From Lysobacter alkalisoli (lineage in GTDB: Bacteria; Pseudomonadota; Gammaproteobacteria; Xanthomonadales; Xanthomonadaceae), in the NCBI RefSeq assembly GCF_006547045.1, contig NZ_CP041242.1, positions 124,001-188,000 of the forward strand: a stretch of DNA of 64,000 bases. The letters run 5' to 3'. Positions 50,185 to 58,691 of this stretch are shown here, in pieces. The notes beneath the pieces are model-generated. The model saw only the letters and a program-made list of their open reading frames with translations. It was not told where the DNA came from and searched no databases. The position numbers were made by a program, and so were the translations under genes. Position 1 is the stretch's first letter. The number at the start of each line of letters is the position of its first letter.

Positions 50185-50454
50185 ATGTCCGTACAAACCG
50201 CCGCCGAACGCGAACTGGCCGAACTGCTGGTCGAGAGCCTGAACCTGGAAGAGGTGGCTCCCGAAGGGATCGACCCCGAGGCCCCGCTGTTCGGCGAGGG
50301 CCTGGGGCTGGATTCGATCGATGCGCTGGAGCTGGCGCTGGCGATCTCGAAGAAGCACGGCATCCAGCTGCGCTCGGACAGCGACGAGAACCGCCGCATC
50401 TTCGCCTCGCTACGCGCGCTGGCGGCGCACATCGACCAGCAGAAGGCGGCCTGA
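50185..50454 (+). CDS. xanC: Acyl carrier protein of the aryl polyene/xanthomonadin cluster
   Basis: 89 residues with an ACP fold. The phosphopantetheine attachment site is Ser44 in GLGLDSIDALELA. The N-terminal helix ELAELLVESLNLEEV and the acidic character fit. In Xanthomonas the cluster ACP (XanC) holds the growing polyene. It is the first gene of a long plus-strand operon, ~107 bp from the divergent halogenase-like gene. Assignment to XanC is from position and family. Confidence 0.85.
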   Translation: MSVQTAAERELAELLVESLNLEEVAPEGIDPEAPLFGEGLGLDSIDALELALAISKKHGIQLRSDSDENRRIFASLRALAAHIDQQKAA

Positions 50455-50486
50455 GCCGGCCTCGCGGCGGCCCGGGCTCAGTCACC

Positions 50487-51179
50487 ATGCACAGCCTCCT
50501 GCCGCGCCTGCTGCTGGCGCTGGCCTATCCATGGCTGGCGCACTGGGCCGCTGGCGGCAGCGATCTCGCCGCCTCCCTGGCACTGGCCGACCTGGTCCTG
50601 ATCGTGCTTGTCGAAGGGCTGTTATGCCGGCGGCTGCGGGCCTGGCTGGCCCTGGCCGCGGCGCTGGCGATGCTGGCCGCCCTGCATGGCACGGTGTGGC
50701 CGCGAGTGCTGCTGCTGGCGCCGCCGATGCTGTTCACCGGGCTGGTGGCGTGGTTCTTCGCCCGCAGCCTGGCGGACCCGCGCGGCGCCCTGATCACCCG
50801 CATCGTCGCTGCGCTGGACCGTTGCGAGCCGGCCGCGCTGCCGCCGCGGCTGCATCGCTATACCCGGCGCCTGACCGCCGCCTGGGCCGGGGTGATGACG
50901 CTGCTGTGCGTGGTCAACGGCCTGCTCGCCCTGATCGCGGTGCCGGACGGCGCCCTGGCCCTGCTGGGGACCCGCGCGCCGCTGACGGTGAGCCGCGAAC
51001 AGTGGTCGCTGTTCGCCAACCTGCTCAACTACGGCCTGGTCGGGCTGTTTTTCGTCGGCGAGTACGCGTTGCGCCGGCGCTGGTTCCCGGCCCGGCCATA
51101 CCGCAACTTCCTCGAGTTCATGCGGATGATGGGCCGGCTCGGCCCCGAGTTCTGGCGCGGGCTGTTCACCCGTCCCTGA
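50487..51179 (+). CDS. COG4648 membrane protein of the aryl polyene cluster
   Basis: 230 residues with four or more transmembrane helices (e.g. LADLVLIVLVEGLL, MLAALHGTVW, MLFTGLVAWFFARSL, FANLLNYGLVGLFFVGEYAL). It has the RPYRNFLEFMRMMGRLGPEFWRG tail typical of ketosynthase-cluster membrane proteins. These accompany aryl polyene operons; the molecular role is unknown. It follows the ACP by 32 bp. In relatives an AMP ligase gene usually follows, but here the next gene is a dehydratase. Confidence 0.8.
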   Translation: MHSLLPRLLLALAYPWLAHWAAGGSDLAASLALADLVLIVLVEGLLCRRLRAWLALAAALAMLAALHGTVWPRVLLLAPPMLFTGLVAWFFARSLADPRGALITRIVAALDRCEPAALPPRLHRYTRRLTAAWAGVMTLLCVVNGLLALIAVPDGALALLGTRAPLTVSREQWSLFANLLNYGLVGLFFVGEYALRRRWFPARPYRNFLEFMRMMGRLGPEFWRGLFTRP

Positions 51180-51251
51180 GCGCCCCCGCATCCACGAACA
51201 CTTGTGGACGCGGCTGGAGGTTTCTCCGTCCCGGCCCGGTATCCTGCGTGC

Positions 51252-51539
51252 ATGGAATTCACCATCGCCCACGACCATCCATGCCTGCCCGGCCATTTCC
51301 CGGGCCGGCCGCTGGTGCCCGGGGTGGTGATCCTCGAGCGCGTGGTCGAGGCCGCGGAAGCCGCCGGTGCGGCGCCCGGCACCTGCTGGCAGTGGCCGCA
51401 GGTGAAGTTCCTGCAACCATTGCTGCCGGGCCAGACGGCACGTATCGAGCTTGATCGCGACGGCAGGCGCTGGCGTTTCCGTGTGCTGCATGACGGAACG
51501 CCGCTTGCCAGCGGCGAGCTGAAGGCCGGCGGCACATGA
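51252..51539 (+). CDS. FabZ/ApeI-like hotdog dehydratase (short)
   Basis: 95 residues with the dehydratase signature HDHPCLPGHFPGRPLVPGV (His near 10 and 15, Gly-His-Phe-Pro). This is the small hotdog type that removes water from 3-hydroxyacyl-ACP in polyene building. It is coupled to the following acyltransferase gene by ATGA at 51536-51539. Length is short but normal for the ApeI group. Confidence 0.83.
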   Translation: MEFTIAHDHPCLPGHFPGRPLVPGVVILERVVEAAEAAGAAPGTCWQWPQVKFLQPLLPGQTARIELDRDGRRWRFRVLHDGTPLASGELKAGGT

Positions 51540-52534
51540 GCACGACCACGCCTGCATCGGGCAATGGCGACTGGACCCGGCGCCCGGAGGGTGGCGGTCG
51601 CGTCGCGTTCTGGCTGATCGGCACCTTCGCCCGCCGTTTCGGGCGTACCCCGGCACGGCTGCTGCTGTATCCGATCACCCTGTACTACCTGGCCATGCGC
51701 GGGCCGGAGCGGCGTGCCTCACGGGCCTACCTGGAGCGCATCCTCGGCCGTCGTGCGCGACTGCGCGATGTCGCCCGCCACATCCACACCTTTGCCGCCA
51801 CCATCCTCGACCGGGTGTTCCTGCTGTGCGGACGGTTCGATGACTTCGAGATCGCGATCGAGGGGCTGGAGGCGCTCGTGGGCCGGGCCCAGCGCGGCGA
51901 GGGGATGCTGCTGTTCGGCTCCCACCTGGGCAGTTTCGAGGCCCTGCGTGCGCTGGCCGCGAAACACTCCGAAGTCCAGTTGCGGATCGTGCTCGACAAG
52001 CAGCACAACCCTGCCTTGACCGGGATGCTCGACGCGCTCAATCCGGAGCTGGCGCGCAATATCATCGATGCCGGCCAGGACGGTCCTTCGATCGTCCTCG
52101 CGATCCGCCAGGCCATCGATGACGGTGCCATGGTCGCGGTGCTGGCCGACCGTGTGCGTCCGGGCGAGACGGTCGAGCCGGTGCCGTTCCTGGGCGCGCC
52201 GGCGCCATTCCCGCTGGCTCCGTGGCTAATCGCCGCAGTGCTCGGTGCGCCGGTGGTGCTGGTGTTCGGCCTGTATCAGGGCGGGCGCCGCTACCGGTTG
52301 GTGTTCGAACCGTTCAATGCGGGCGGCACGATCGCGCGACGCGAGCGGGAACGAACGCTGTCGCAATGGGTCCATCGCTACGCTGCGCGGTTGGAGTCGC
52401 ATGCCCGCAGCGCCCCCTTCAACTGGTTCAACTTCTACGATTTCTGGCAGAACGACGATGCGCGAATCCCGCCGACCGCTGTTGCTGGCGCTACTGCTCA
52501 CGACGACGCTTCCGTTGCACGCGGGGCCGATTGA
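51536..52534 (+). CDS. LpxL/HtrB-like acyltransferase of the pigment cluster
   Basis: 332 residues. The HxxxxE acyltransferase motif is HLGSFE in LLFGSHLGSFEALRALA (near residue 124). Surrounding patterns (VFLLCGRFDDFEI, AVLADRVRPGE, FPLAPWLIAAVLGAPVVLVFG) match lauroyl/lysophospholipid acyltransferases. In aryl polyene clusters it is thought to attach the polyene to a lipid. It overlaps the next gene by 77 bp. Confidence 0.85.
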   Translation: MSTTTPASGNGDWTRRPEGGGRVAFWLIGTFARRFGRTPARLLLYPITLYYLAMRGPERRASRAYLERILGRRARLRDVARHIHTFAATILDRVFLLCGRFDDFEIAIEGLEALVGRAQRGEGMLLFGSHLGSFEALRALAAKHSEVQLRIVLDKQHNPALTGMLDALNPELARNIIDAGQDGPSIVLAIRQAIDDGAMVAVLADRVRPGETVEPVPFLGAPAPFPLAPWLIAAVLGAPVVLVFGLYQGGRRYRLVFEPFNAGGTIARRERERTLSQWVHRYAARLESHARSAPFNWFNFYDFWQNDDARIPPTAVAGATAHDDASVARGAD

Positions 52535-53165
52535 GCAGGCGATCGAGCCGGCTGTCGACGTGCCCGGCAGCGTCGACAGCCCGGCCGGGGCCGATTGGGT
52601 GCTGGCGAAGATCGCGCGGCCGGCGCCGGCGCGCACGCCATTTCTCGAACTGCGCGGCTCGGCCTTGCTCAAGGCGCCGCTGCGGGTGGTCGGCGAGTAT
52701 CGGCGTGAAGCCGACGACGCCCTGATCCGGCAGGTGCTGTCGCCCTACACCGAAACCACCACGATCGCCGACGGCATGGTCAGGATCGAACGCGACGGTC
52801 GTGCCGCGCGACGCTTTTCGATGTCGCGCGCACCCGAACTGGCCGCGTTGCAGGCCAGTTTCGGCGCGTTGCTGGCCGGCGACCGCGAGCGGCTGGAGCA
52901 GCACTACGATCTCGAGGTCGAGGGCAGCCGTCGCGCCTGGTCGCTGCACCTGTCGCCGCACGATCCCGACCTCGCCGCCCGCGTTTCCGGCATGACCTTG
53001 TACGGCCGTGGCGCCGAACTGCGCTGCATCGAGAGCACGCCGGTCGATGGTGGGGTCCAGCGCAGTCTGCTGGCCGGCGCGGTCATCGATGCCGAGGGCG
53101 TCGATGACCCGGCCGCATTGCAGGCGCTGTGCCACGGCGATGCCGCGACGGAGGGCGGTGGATGA
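52458..53165 (+). CDS. LolA-like outer-membrane carrier protein of the pigment cluster
   Basis: 235 residues with a signal peptide (about 1-22, LLLALLLTTTLPLHAG). The rest resembles LolA-like beta-sheet carriers (ELRGSALLKAPLRVVGEYR, then LEVEGSRRAWSLHLSP). It likely ferries the finished lipid-linked pigment through the periplasm. The ATG lies 77 bp inside the acyltransferase gene, and the stop overlaps the MMPL start by ATGA, so expression is tightly coupled. Confidence 0.8.
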   Translation: MRESRRPLLLALLLTTTLPLHAGPIEQAIEPAVDVPGSVDSPAGADWVLAKIARPAPARTPFLELRGSALLKAPLRVVGEYRREADDALIRQVLSPYTETTTIADGMVRIERDGRAARRFSMSRAPELAALQASFGALLAGDRERLEQHYDLEVEGSRRAWSLHLSPHDPDLAARVSGMTLYGRGAELRCIESTPVDGGVQRSLLAGAVIDAEGVDDPAALQALCHGDAATEGGG

Positions 53166-55516
53166 CGGCGCCAAGGCGTCTGTTGCTGGTCCTGTTGTGG
53201 CTGGGCCTGCTGCTCGCGGCCGGGTTCTGGATCGGCCAGCAGTTGCAGCTCAGCGGCGACCTGCGCCGGTTCATGCCGGGCGCGCGCACCCCGGCGCAGA
53301 AGTTGTTGATCGAGGAATTGGGCGAAGGCCCGGGCGCGCGCCTGCTGCTGGTGGCGCTGTCGGGCGATGCGCCGGCCGAACTGGCGCGGCAGTCGCAGGC
53401 CTTGCGCGGGGCGCTTGCGGACAGCGAACCCGATGAAGCGCATTTCGACGTCGTCGCCAACGGTGACGATGGCGGCCTCGACGCCGTGCCCGAACGCCTG
53501 CGTCCGTATCGCTACCTGCTGTCGGCTACGGCCGACCGGCAATCCCTCGACCGCGCCTGGCTGGCCGACGAGCTGGCCCAGCGCGTGCAGGATCTCGGCT
53601 CGCCGGCGGCGGATCTGATCGAACCGCTGTTGGCCCGCGATCCGACCCTGGAAGCCCTGAAACTGGCCGAAGCCTGGCAGCCGCCGGTCGCACCGGAGAA
53701 GCGCCACGGGGTCTGGTTCGACCGCAACGGCAACCAGGCCCTGTTGCTGCTGGAAACCCGCGCCGCCGGCTTCGATCCCGCAGGCCAGCAGGCGGCGCTG
53801 GCTACCTTGCGTGAGGCCTTCGACACGGTCCGCGGCGACAGCCCATCCGAGCTCATCGTCAGCGGCACTGGTGCCTTCTCCGAGCAGATCGCCGCCAATA
53901 CCCGGCGCGAGGCGACCCTGTTCGGCAGCCTCGGTGGTTGTGGCTTCGCGCTGATCCTGCTGCTCGCCTTCCGTCGCTGGCAGGTGCCGCTGTTGGCCGC
54001 ACTGCCGGTTGCCAGCGCCGGTCTGGTCGGGCTGGCTGCGGTGGCGCTGCTGTTCGCCGACGGGGTGCACGGAATCACTCTCGCGTTCGGCTTCACCCTG
54101 ATCGGCGTCGCCGCCGACTACCCGATCCATCTCTTCAGTCACCTGCGTCCGCAGCAGCCGCCACGCGACAGCGCCCGCCTGATCTGGCGCACCCTCGCCA
54201 CCGGTGTCGCCTCGACCTGCCTGGCCTACCTGACCTTCTTCGTCTCCGGTGTCGATGGCCTGCGCCAGCTGGCGGTGTTCACCGTCACCGGCCTTGCCAC
54301 CGCCGCGCTGGGCACCCGTTTCCTGCTGCCCGCCCTGCTTGTGCCGGCGTCGAGCGACATTGCCGAAGGTCCACGCATGGCGCGCCTGCTCGAAACCATC
54401 GAACGGCTGCCCCGGCCGGCGATGCCGGTCGTGCTGGGCGTGGCGGCGCTGGCGGTCGCGGTGATCGTGTTCGTGCCCGGCACCTTCTGGCAGAACGACC
54501 TGGCCCGGCTGACCCCGGTGCCGGAAGATGCGCTGGCACGCGACCTGCAACTGCGCGAGGCGCTCGGAGCGCCGGACGTGCGTTATCTGATTGCGATCCA
54601 GGGCGAGGATGTCGAGTCGGTGCTGATCCGTTCCGAGCAGTTGCGTCCGGCGCTGGAAACCCTGCGCGCCACCCACGTGATCGTCGGCTACGACATGGCC
54701 GCGCGCTATCTGCCCAGTGCGGCCACCCAGCGCCAGCGCCAGGCGCGCCTGCCGGATCCGGCGACCCTGCGCCGCGAACTGGCCGCGGCATTGGCCGGCG
54801 GCCCGTTCCGTGCGGATGCTTTCGAAGGCTTCATCGAAGACGTCGAGCATGCGCGTACGGCCACACCGCTGCGGGCCGGCGACCTCGTCGGCACTCCGCT
54901 GGAGGCCACCCTGGCCGGCCTGCTGCTTACCGGCGAACGGTTGTCCGACGATGGCCGCGCCACCGCGCTGGTCTCGCTGGCCGGCCTGGCAGATCCGGAC
55001 AGTGTGGCCCAGGTTGCCCGGGCCCACGATGTGCAATTGCTCGACCTCAAGCAGGCGTCCGAGTCGCTGGTCGCCGAATACCGCACCCGGGTGCTGTGGG
55101 CGCTGGCGCTGGCGGTGCTGCTGATGGCCGGTGGCGTGTACGTGATGTTGCGCGACCTGCGCCGCACCCTGCGCGTGCTCGCGCCGATGCTGCTGTCGAC
55201 CGTGCTGGTGCTGGCGCTGTTGCGCGGCTTGGGAGTCGAGTTGAACCTGTTCCACCTGGTTGCGCTGATGCTGGCGGCCGGGCTTGGGCTGGATTACGCG
55301 CTGTTCTTCGACCATGCAGGCGGCGACCATGCCGAGCAGTGCCGCACCCTGCACGCGGTCATGGTCTGCGCGGCATCGACCCTGCTGGTGTTCAGCCTGC
55401 TTGCACTGTCGTCGATCCCGGTGCTGCGTGCGATCGGCACCACCGTCGCGCTGGGGGTGTTGTTCAACCTGGTGCTGGCGTTGCTGGTCACGCGTCGGTC
55501 GGCGTTGCGCGTATGA
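53162..55516 (+). CDS. MMPL/RND-type exporter of the aryl polyene cluster
   Basis: 784 residues with two repeats of a membrane anchor helix, a large periplasmic loop and a bundle of five helices (helices near 10-25, 255-420, 650-780). Motifs GVAADYPIHLFSH and GLGLDYALFFDH occupy the two GxxxDY proton-relay positions of the MMPL/RND superfamily. It probably extrudes the polyene lipid from the inner membrane to the LolA-like carrier. The stop overlaps the next gene start (ATGA at 55513-55516). Confidence 0.9.
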   Translation: MTAPRRLLLVLLWLGLLLAAGFWIGQQLQLSGDLRRFMPGARTPAQKLLIEELGEGPGARLLLVALSGDAPAELARQSQALRGALADSEPDEAHFDVVANGDDGGLDAVPERLRPYRYLLSATADRQSLDRAWLADELAQRVQDLGSPAADLIEPLLARDPTLEALKLAEAWQPPVAPEKRHGVWFDRNGNQALLLLETRAAGFDPAGQQAALATLREAFDTVRGDSPSELIVSGTGAFSEQIAANTRREATLFGSLGGCGFALILLLAFRRWQVPLLAALPVASAGLVGLAAVALLFADGVHGITLAFGFTLIGVAADYPIHLFSHLRPQQPPRDSARLIWRTLATGVASTCLAYLTFFVSGVDGLRQLAVFTVTGLATAALGTRFLLPALLVPASSDIAEGPRMARLLETIERLPRPAMPVVLGVAALAVAVIVFVPGTFWQNDLARLTPVPEDALARDLQLREALGAPDVRYLIAIQGEDVESVLIRSEQLRPALETLRATHVIVGYDMAARYLPSAATQRQRQARLPDPATLRRELAAALAGGPFRADAFEGFIEDVEHARTATPLRAGDLVGTPLEATLAGLLLTGERLSDDGRATALVSLAGLADPDSVAQVARAHDVQLLDLKQASESLVAEYRTRVLWALALAVLLMAGGVYVMLRDLRRTLRVLAPMLLSTVLVLALLRGLGVELNLFHLVALMLAAGLGLDYALFFDHAGGDHAEQCRTLHAVMVCAASTLLVFSLLALSSIPVLRAIGTTVALGVLFNLVLALLVTRRSALRV

Positions 55517-55986
55517 AGGCGCCCATACCCGTACGCGATGACATCCTTGCGCTGGTTCCGCACCAGGGTGCGATGTGCCTGTGGGATGAGGTGCTGGGCT
55601 GGGACGACGGCACGATCCGGTTGCTGGCCGGCAATCATCGCGACCCCGGCCATCCGCTGCGTCATCACGACAGTTTGTCCGCGGTGCACCTGTGCGAATA
55701 CGGCGCCCAGGCAATGGCCGTGCATGGAGGCCTGCTCGCCCGCCGCGACGCCCTGCCGGCGCGCGCCGGCATGCTGGTCGCATTGCGTGGTGTCGAACTG
55801 GCGGTCGCGCGCATCGACGACCTCGATGGCCCGCTCATCGGCGAAGCCGAACGCCTCGCCGACAGTCCGGCCAGCCAGCTCTACACCTTTCGCATCCTGC
55901 ACGCCGACCGCGTGATCGCGCAGGGCCGGGCGACGGTCGCCCTGGGCGAGCCGCGGCAAGATGATCAGGAGGGCCCCCGGCTGTGA
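55513..55986 (+). CDS. 3-hydroxyacyl-ACP dehydratase-like hotdog protein of the pigment cluster
   Basis: 157 residues with a hotdog dehydratase fold (ILALVPHQGAMCLWDEVLGW, then HLCEYGAQAMAVHGGLLA). ApeP-like dehydratase is typical in aryl polyene loci. It is the last recognisable gene of the cluster in this window; a ketoreductase and ketosynthases would normally follow but are absent before the next, unrelated block. Confidence 0.84.
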   Translation: MKAPIPVRDDILALVPHQGAMCLWDEVLGWDDGTIRLLAGNHRDPGHPLRHHDSLSAVHLCEYGAQAMAVHGGLLARRDALPARAGMLVALRGVELAVARIDDLDGPLIGEAERLADSPASQLYTFRILHADRVIAQGRATVALGEPRQDDQEGPRL

Positions 55987-56080
55987 GTCGCGAGGTCCAT
56001 GCGAGTGCTGAGGCGCGCGTGTAAGCTGCGACCTCCGCAAGCCTCGTGCTTTCCCATTTTTCCTCATAAGGACATGACCC

Positions 56081-56326
56081 ATGACCCAACCCCATAGCCA
56101 CCTCGAAATCGCACTGGCGTCGATTCGTGTGTTTGCCGACGACGGCCAGCTGGATGTCGCCGAGTTGAACGGCCTGCTGGACCTGGCCCTGCGCGACCAT
56201 GTCATCGACCCGGACGAGCGACGGGTGCTGGGCAACATCCTGGTCCAGGCCGAAAAGGGACCGGTGGCGCCCGAAGTGGCGCGGCGTATCGGCGAGGTCC
56301 GGCGCAGGCACGACATTCCGGCTTGA
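56081..56326 (+). CDS. Small helical protein, possibly TerB-like
   Basis: 81 residues, all-helical and acidic. The pattern FADDGQLDVAELNGLLDLAL, then DHVIDPDERRVLGNIL resembles the D-x-x-x-D/E TerB/EF-hand-like turns. An AAGGAC ribosome-binding site precedes the ATG. It lies between the pigment cluster and the PspA-flotillin block and might belong to the latter, though a 161-bp gap with operator-like repeats separates it from yjfI. Family not certain. Confidence 0.65.
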   Translation: MTQPHSHLEIALASIRVFADDGQLDVAELNGLLDLALRDHVIDPDERRVLGNILVQAEKGPVAPEVARRIGEVRRRHDIPA

Positions 56327-56424
56327 CCGGCCTCGCCGGTTTGCCGCCCCTGCGTTCCCTGGCTTCCTCAGGCAATGCGGCCTGGTCCGCGCAATGGGCC
56401 GAGCGGGCGCCACCGCGCCCGCAT

Positions 56425-56481
56425 GTTTACATGTAATGACAGAGAGGTTTACATGTGGGTATTGACACATGTGACATGTGA
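56425..56481 (+). promoter_or_regulatory. Cluster of ACATGT palindromes upstream of yjfI (operator-like)
   Basis: GTTTACATGT occurs at 56425-56434 and 56447-56456 (22-bp spacing, about two helical turns). It is followed by CACATGTG at 56466-56473 and ACATGTGA at 56474-56481. This is an AT-rich island in GC-rich DNA immediately before the yjfI-pspA operon. A TTGACA hexamer (56462-56467) lies within it. An operator for a dimeric regulator is likely; no regulator gene is adjacent. Confidence 0.55.
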
Positions 56482-56487
56482 GGGTTA

Positions 56488-57114
56488 ATGTCGATTCCCA
56501 TGGAACGCAAGACCTCCGCCTACTACCAGCGCCGTCACCGTGAAAAGTTGCGGGAGATGGGGTTGGTGAAGAAGGAGCTTTGGATCCTGCCCGAGTTCGG
56601 TGACGAGCTCGCGGCAGTGGAACGACGCATGCGCCAGCCCCGCGGCTCGGTGCCCACCCAGAAGGAGATTGGTATGAACGAGCCCAAGGTCTGGACAGCG
56701 CAGGCCCTCAACGAGGCGCTGGCGGCGACGGAGTCCTTCCGCAGCGGCGCGGTGTCGGTCGAGCTGCTCGACGGCGCCGAGCCCAGCCTGCACCTGGTCA
56801 TGCACGATTACGGCGACCTGCCGGTGTTCGTGGCCGTGGTCGGCGAGCAGATCATCGTCGAGGCACTGCTGTGGCCGGTGTCGCAGGTCAAGGACCCGGC
56901 CGCCTTCAACGAAGAGGTGCTGCGCACCCACAAACTGTTCCCGCTGTCGACCATCGGCATCGAGACCATCGACGGCGATCCGGTCTACATCATGTTCGGC
57001 GCGCTGGACGCGCACTCGTCGCTGTCCAACGTGGTGTTCGAGATCGACACCCTGGCCGACAACGTCATCAAGGTCACCGAGGCGTTCGAATCGCGCCTGC
57101 GTGACGCCGCTTGA
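56488..57114 (+). CDS. yjfI: YjfI family protein (DUF2170)
   Basis: 208 residues. The C-terminal ~140 residues match DUF2170/YjfI (WTAQALNEALAATESFR, then YGDLPVFVAVVGEQIIVEALLWPV and FELPL-like LFPLSTIGIETIDG). An extra N-terminal ~60 residues (TSAYYQRRHREKLREMGLVK and LWILPEF) are basic and may bind DNA or membrane. In E. coli yjfI is next to a pspA-like gene (yjfJ), as here. Function unknown but linked to PspA by context. The start at 56488 has AGGG just upstream; 56500 is an alternative. Confidence 0.85.
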   Translation: MSIPMERKTSAYYQRRHREKLREMGLVKKELWILPEFGDELAAVERRMRQPRGSVPTQKEIGMNEPKVWTAQALNEALAATESFRSGAVSVELLDGAEPSLHLVMHDYGDLPVFVAVVGEQIIVEALLWPVSQVKDPAAFNEEVLRTHKLFPLSTIGIETIDGDPVYIMFGALDAHSSLSNVVFEIDTLADNVIKVTEAFESRLRDAA

Positions 57115-57165
57115 TCCCGCCTGCATCAACGCACAGCACATGACAGACAGGAACGGAGAAACACG

Positions 57166-57858
57166 ATGAACATCTGGAGCAAGCTGTTGACCGCGCTGCG
57201 TGGCGGCGCGACCGAAGTGGGCGAGTCGATCATCGACGGCCACGCGCTGCGCATCCTCGACCAGGAGATCCGCGACTCGGACGTCGAACTGCGCCGGTCG
57301 AAGGAGGCGCTGGCCGAAATCATGGCCAAGCTCAAGCTGGCCGAAGGCCGGTTGGCGAAGTCGAACGAGAAAATCGCCGAGTACGAGGCCTACACGATCA
57401 AGGCGCTGGATTCCGGCGACGAGAACCTGGCCCGCGAAGTCGCCGGCAAGATCGCGACGCTGGAAACGGTGCGCGACGGCGAGCAGCAGCAGGTCGAGCA
57501 GTTCTTCGCCAGCGTGGCCGACCTGCGCAAGTCGATCACCCAGGCCGAGACCAACATCCGCCGGCTCAAGCAGCAGGTCGACACGGTCAAGGCCACCGAG
57601 AGCGTGCAGCGCGCACAGTCCACCGTTGCCCACCGCTACAGCGGCTCGCAGAGCAAGCTGCAGACGGCAGTGGACTCACTGGAACGGATCAAGCAGAAGC
57701 AGGCCGAGCGCGGCGCGCGCATGGAGGCCGCGGCCGAACTGGCCAAGGACGAGGGCCAGGACGCGGTCGACGCGAAATTGAAGGAAGCCGGCATCATCGC
57801 CGACGCGGTCAGTGCCGATTCGGTGCTGGAGCGGTTGAAGAAGAAACAAGCCGTTTGA
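57166..57858 (+). CDS. pspA: PspA/IM30 family protein
   Basis: 230 residues, almost wholly coiled-coil, with an N-terminal amphipathic helix (MNIWSKLLTALRGGATEVG) and the typical PspA/IM30 pattern (DSDVELRRSKEALAEIMA, then NIRRLKQQVDTVKATESVQ). Such proteins form ESCRT-III-like oligomers that protect the inner membrane under stress. It lies 51 bp after yjfI and ~125 bp before yqiJ. The YjfJ subgroup fits best. Confidence 0.93.
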   Translation: MNIWSKLLTALRGGATEVGESIIDGHALRILDQEIRDSDVELRRSKEALAEIMAKLKLAEGRLAKSNEKIAEYEAYTIKALDSGDENLAREVAGKIATLETVRDGEQQQVEQFFASVADLRKSITQAETNIRRLKQQVDTVKATESVQRAQSTVAHRYSGSQSKLQTAVDSLERIKQKQAERGARMEAAAELAKDEGQDAVDAKLKEAGIIADAVSADSVLERLKKKQAV

Positions 57859-57983
57859 ACCCAGGCCGGCTGAGCGTGCAGGTGACGGGACGGAACCCAT
57901 CGACCGGTCCGGGCAGGGAAGCCCGGCAGCCTGCCGCCATGGCAGGGCGCGACGTCGAGAGTTGACGGCATCGGGAGTGGGCG

Positions 57984-58628
57984 ATGGAGATTTTCCTGCA
58001 GATCGTTTTTTCCTATCCGACCGTGCTGTTCAGCATCCTGCTGGCCGTGGCGGTTGGCTACTGGCTGCTGGCGGCACTTGGCCTGGTCGAGATGGAAGCG
58101 CTGGATGGCTGGATTGCGCCGGATTTCGACACAGTCGAAGTCGATGGTTTCGCAGGAGCATTGATGAAGTTCGGACTCGGTGGCCTGCCACTGATGCTGG
58201 TATTCACCGTGCTGGTGTTCTTTGCCTGGCTGCTCAGTTACTTCGCCGACTATCTGGTGCTGCGCCATCTGCCGGGCGGCTGGCTGCGGCTGCTGACAGG
58301 CAGTGGCGTCATGCTGGGCGCGTTCGTCGCGGCAGTACCGGTGACCAGCGTGGTGTTGCGACCAGTGCGAAAGATGTTCGAAAAACTGCGTCCGGCGCCG
58401 ATACGCTCCTTGTTGGGCATGGCCGGGGTGGTGCGCAGCTCGGTGGTGGATGCCCGGCAGGGCACCGCCAATGTCGAGGACGGCGGTGCGGGTCTGATAC
58501 TGCAGGTCCGAAACGACAGCGACGGCGGCAGAACGTTCGGGCGAGGTGACCGGATCGTGCTGATCGAGTACCTGGAAACCGAGAACGCCTACCGCGTGAT
58601 CGGCGAGGACGAATTCAAGGGCCTGTGA
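57984..58628 (+). CDS. yqiJ: YqiJ family OB-fold membrane protein (DUF1449)
   Basis: 214 residues with three transmembrane segments (about 7-35, 70-95 and 108-127). A C-terminal OB-fold-like domain follows (GMAGVVRSSVVDARQGTANV, then FGRGDRIVLIEYLETENAYRV), as in NfeD-like partners of flotillins. It lies 63 bp before the flotillin gene, as in E. coli yqiJ-yqiK. It presumably anchors or assists the flotillin. Confidence 0.87.
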   Translation: MEIFLQIVFSYPTVLFSILLAVAVGYWLLAALGLVEMEALDGWIAPDFDTVEVDGFAGALMKFGLGGLPLMLVFTVLVFFAWLLSYFADYLVLRHLPGGWLRLLTGSGVMLGAFVAAVPVTSVVLRPVRKMFEKLRPAPIRSLLGMAGVVRSSVVDARQGTANVEDGGAGLILQVRNDSDGGRTFGRGDRIVLIEYLETENAYRVIGEDEFKGL

Positions 58629-58691
58629 CGTGCATTGGTTGCGCGATATCGGGACCGGCTTCTACAGAACGAGTCATACGGAGATGGGGTA

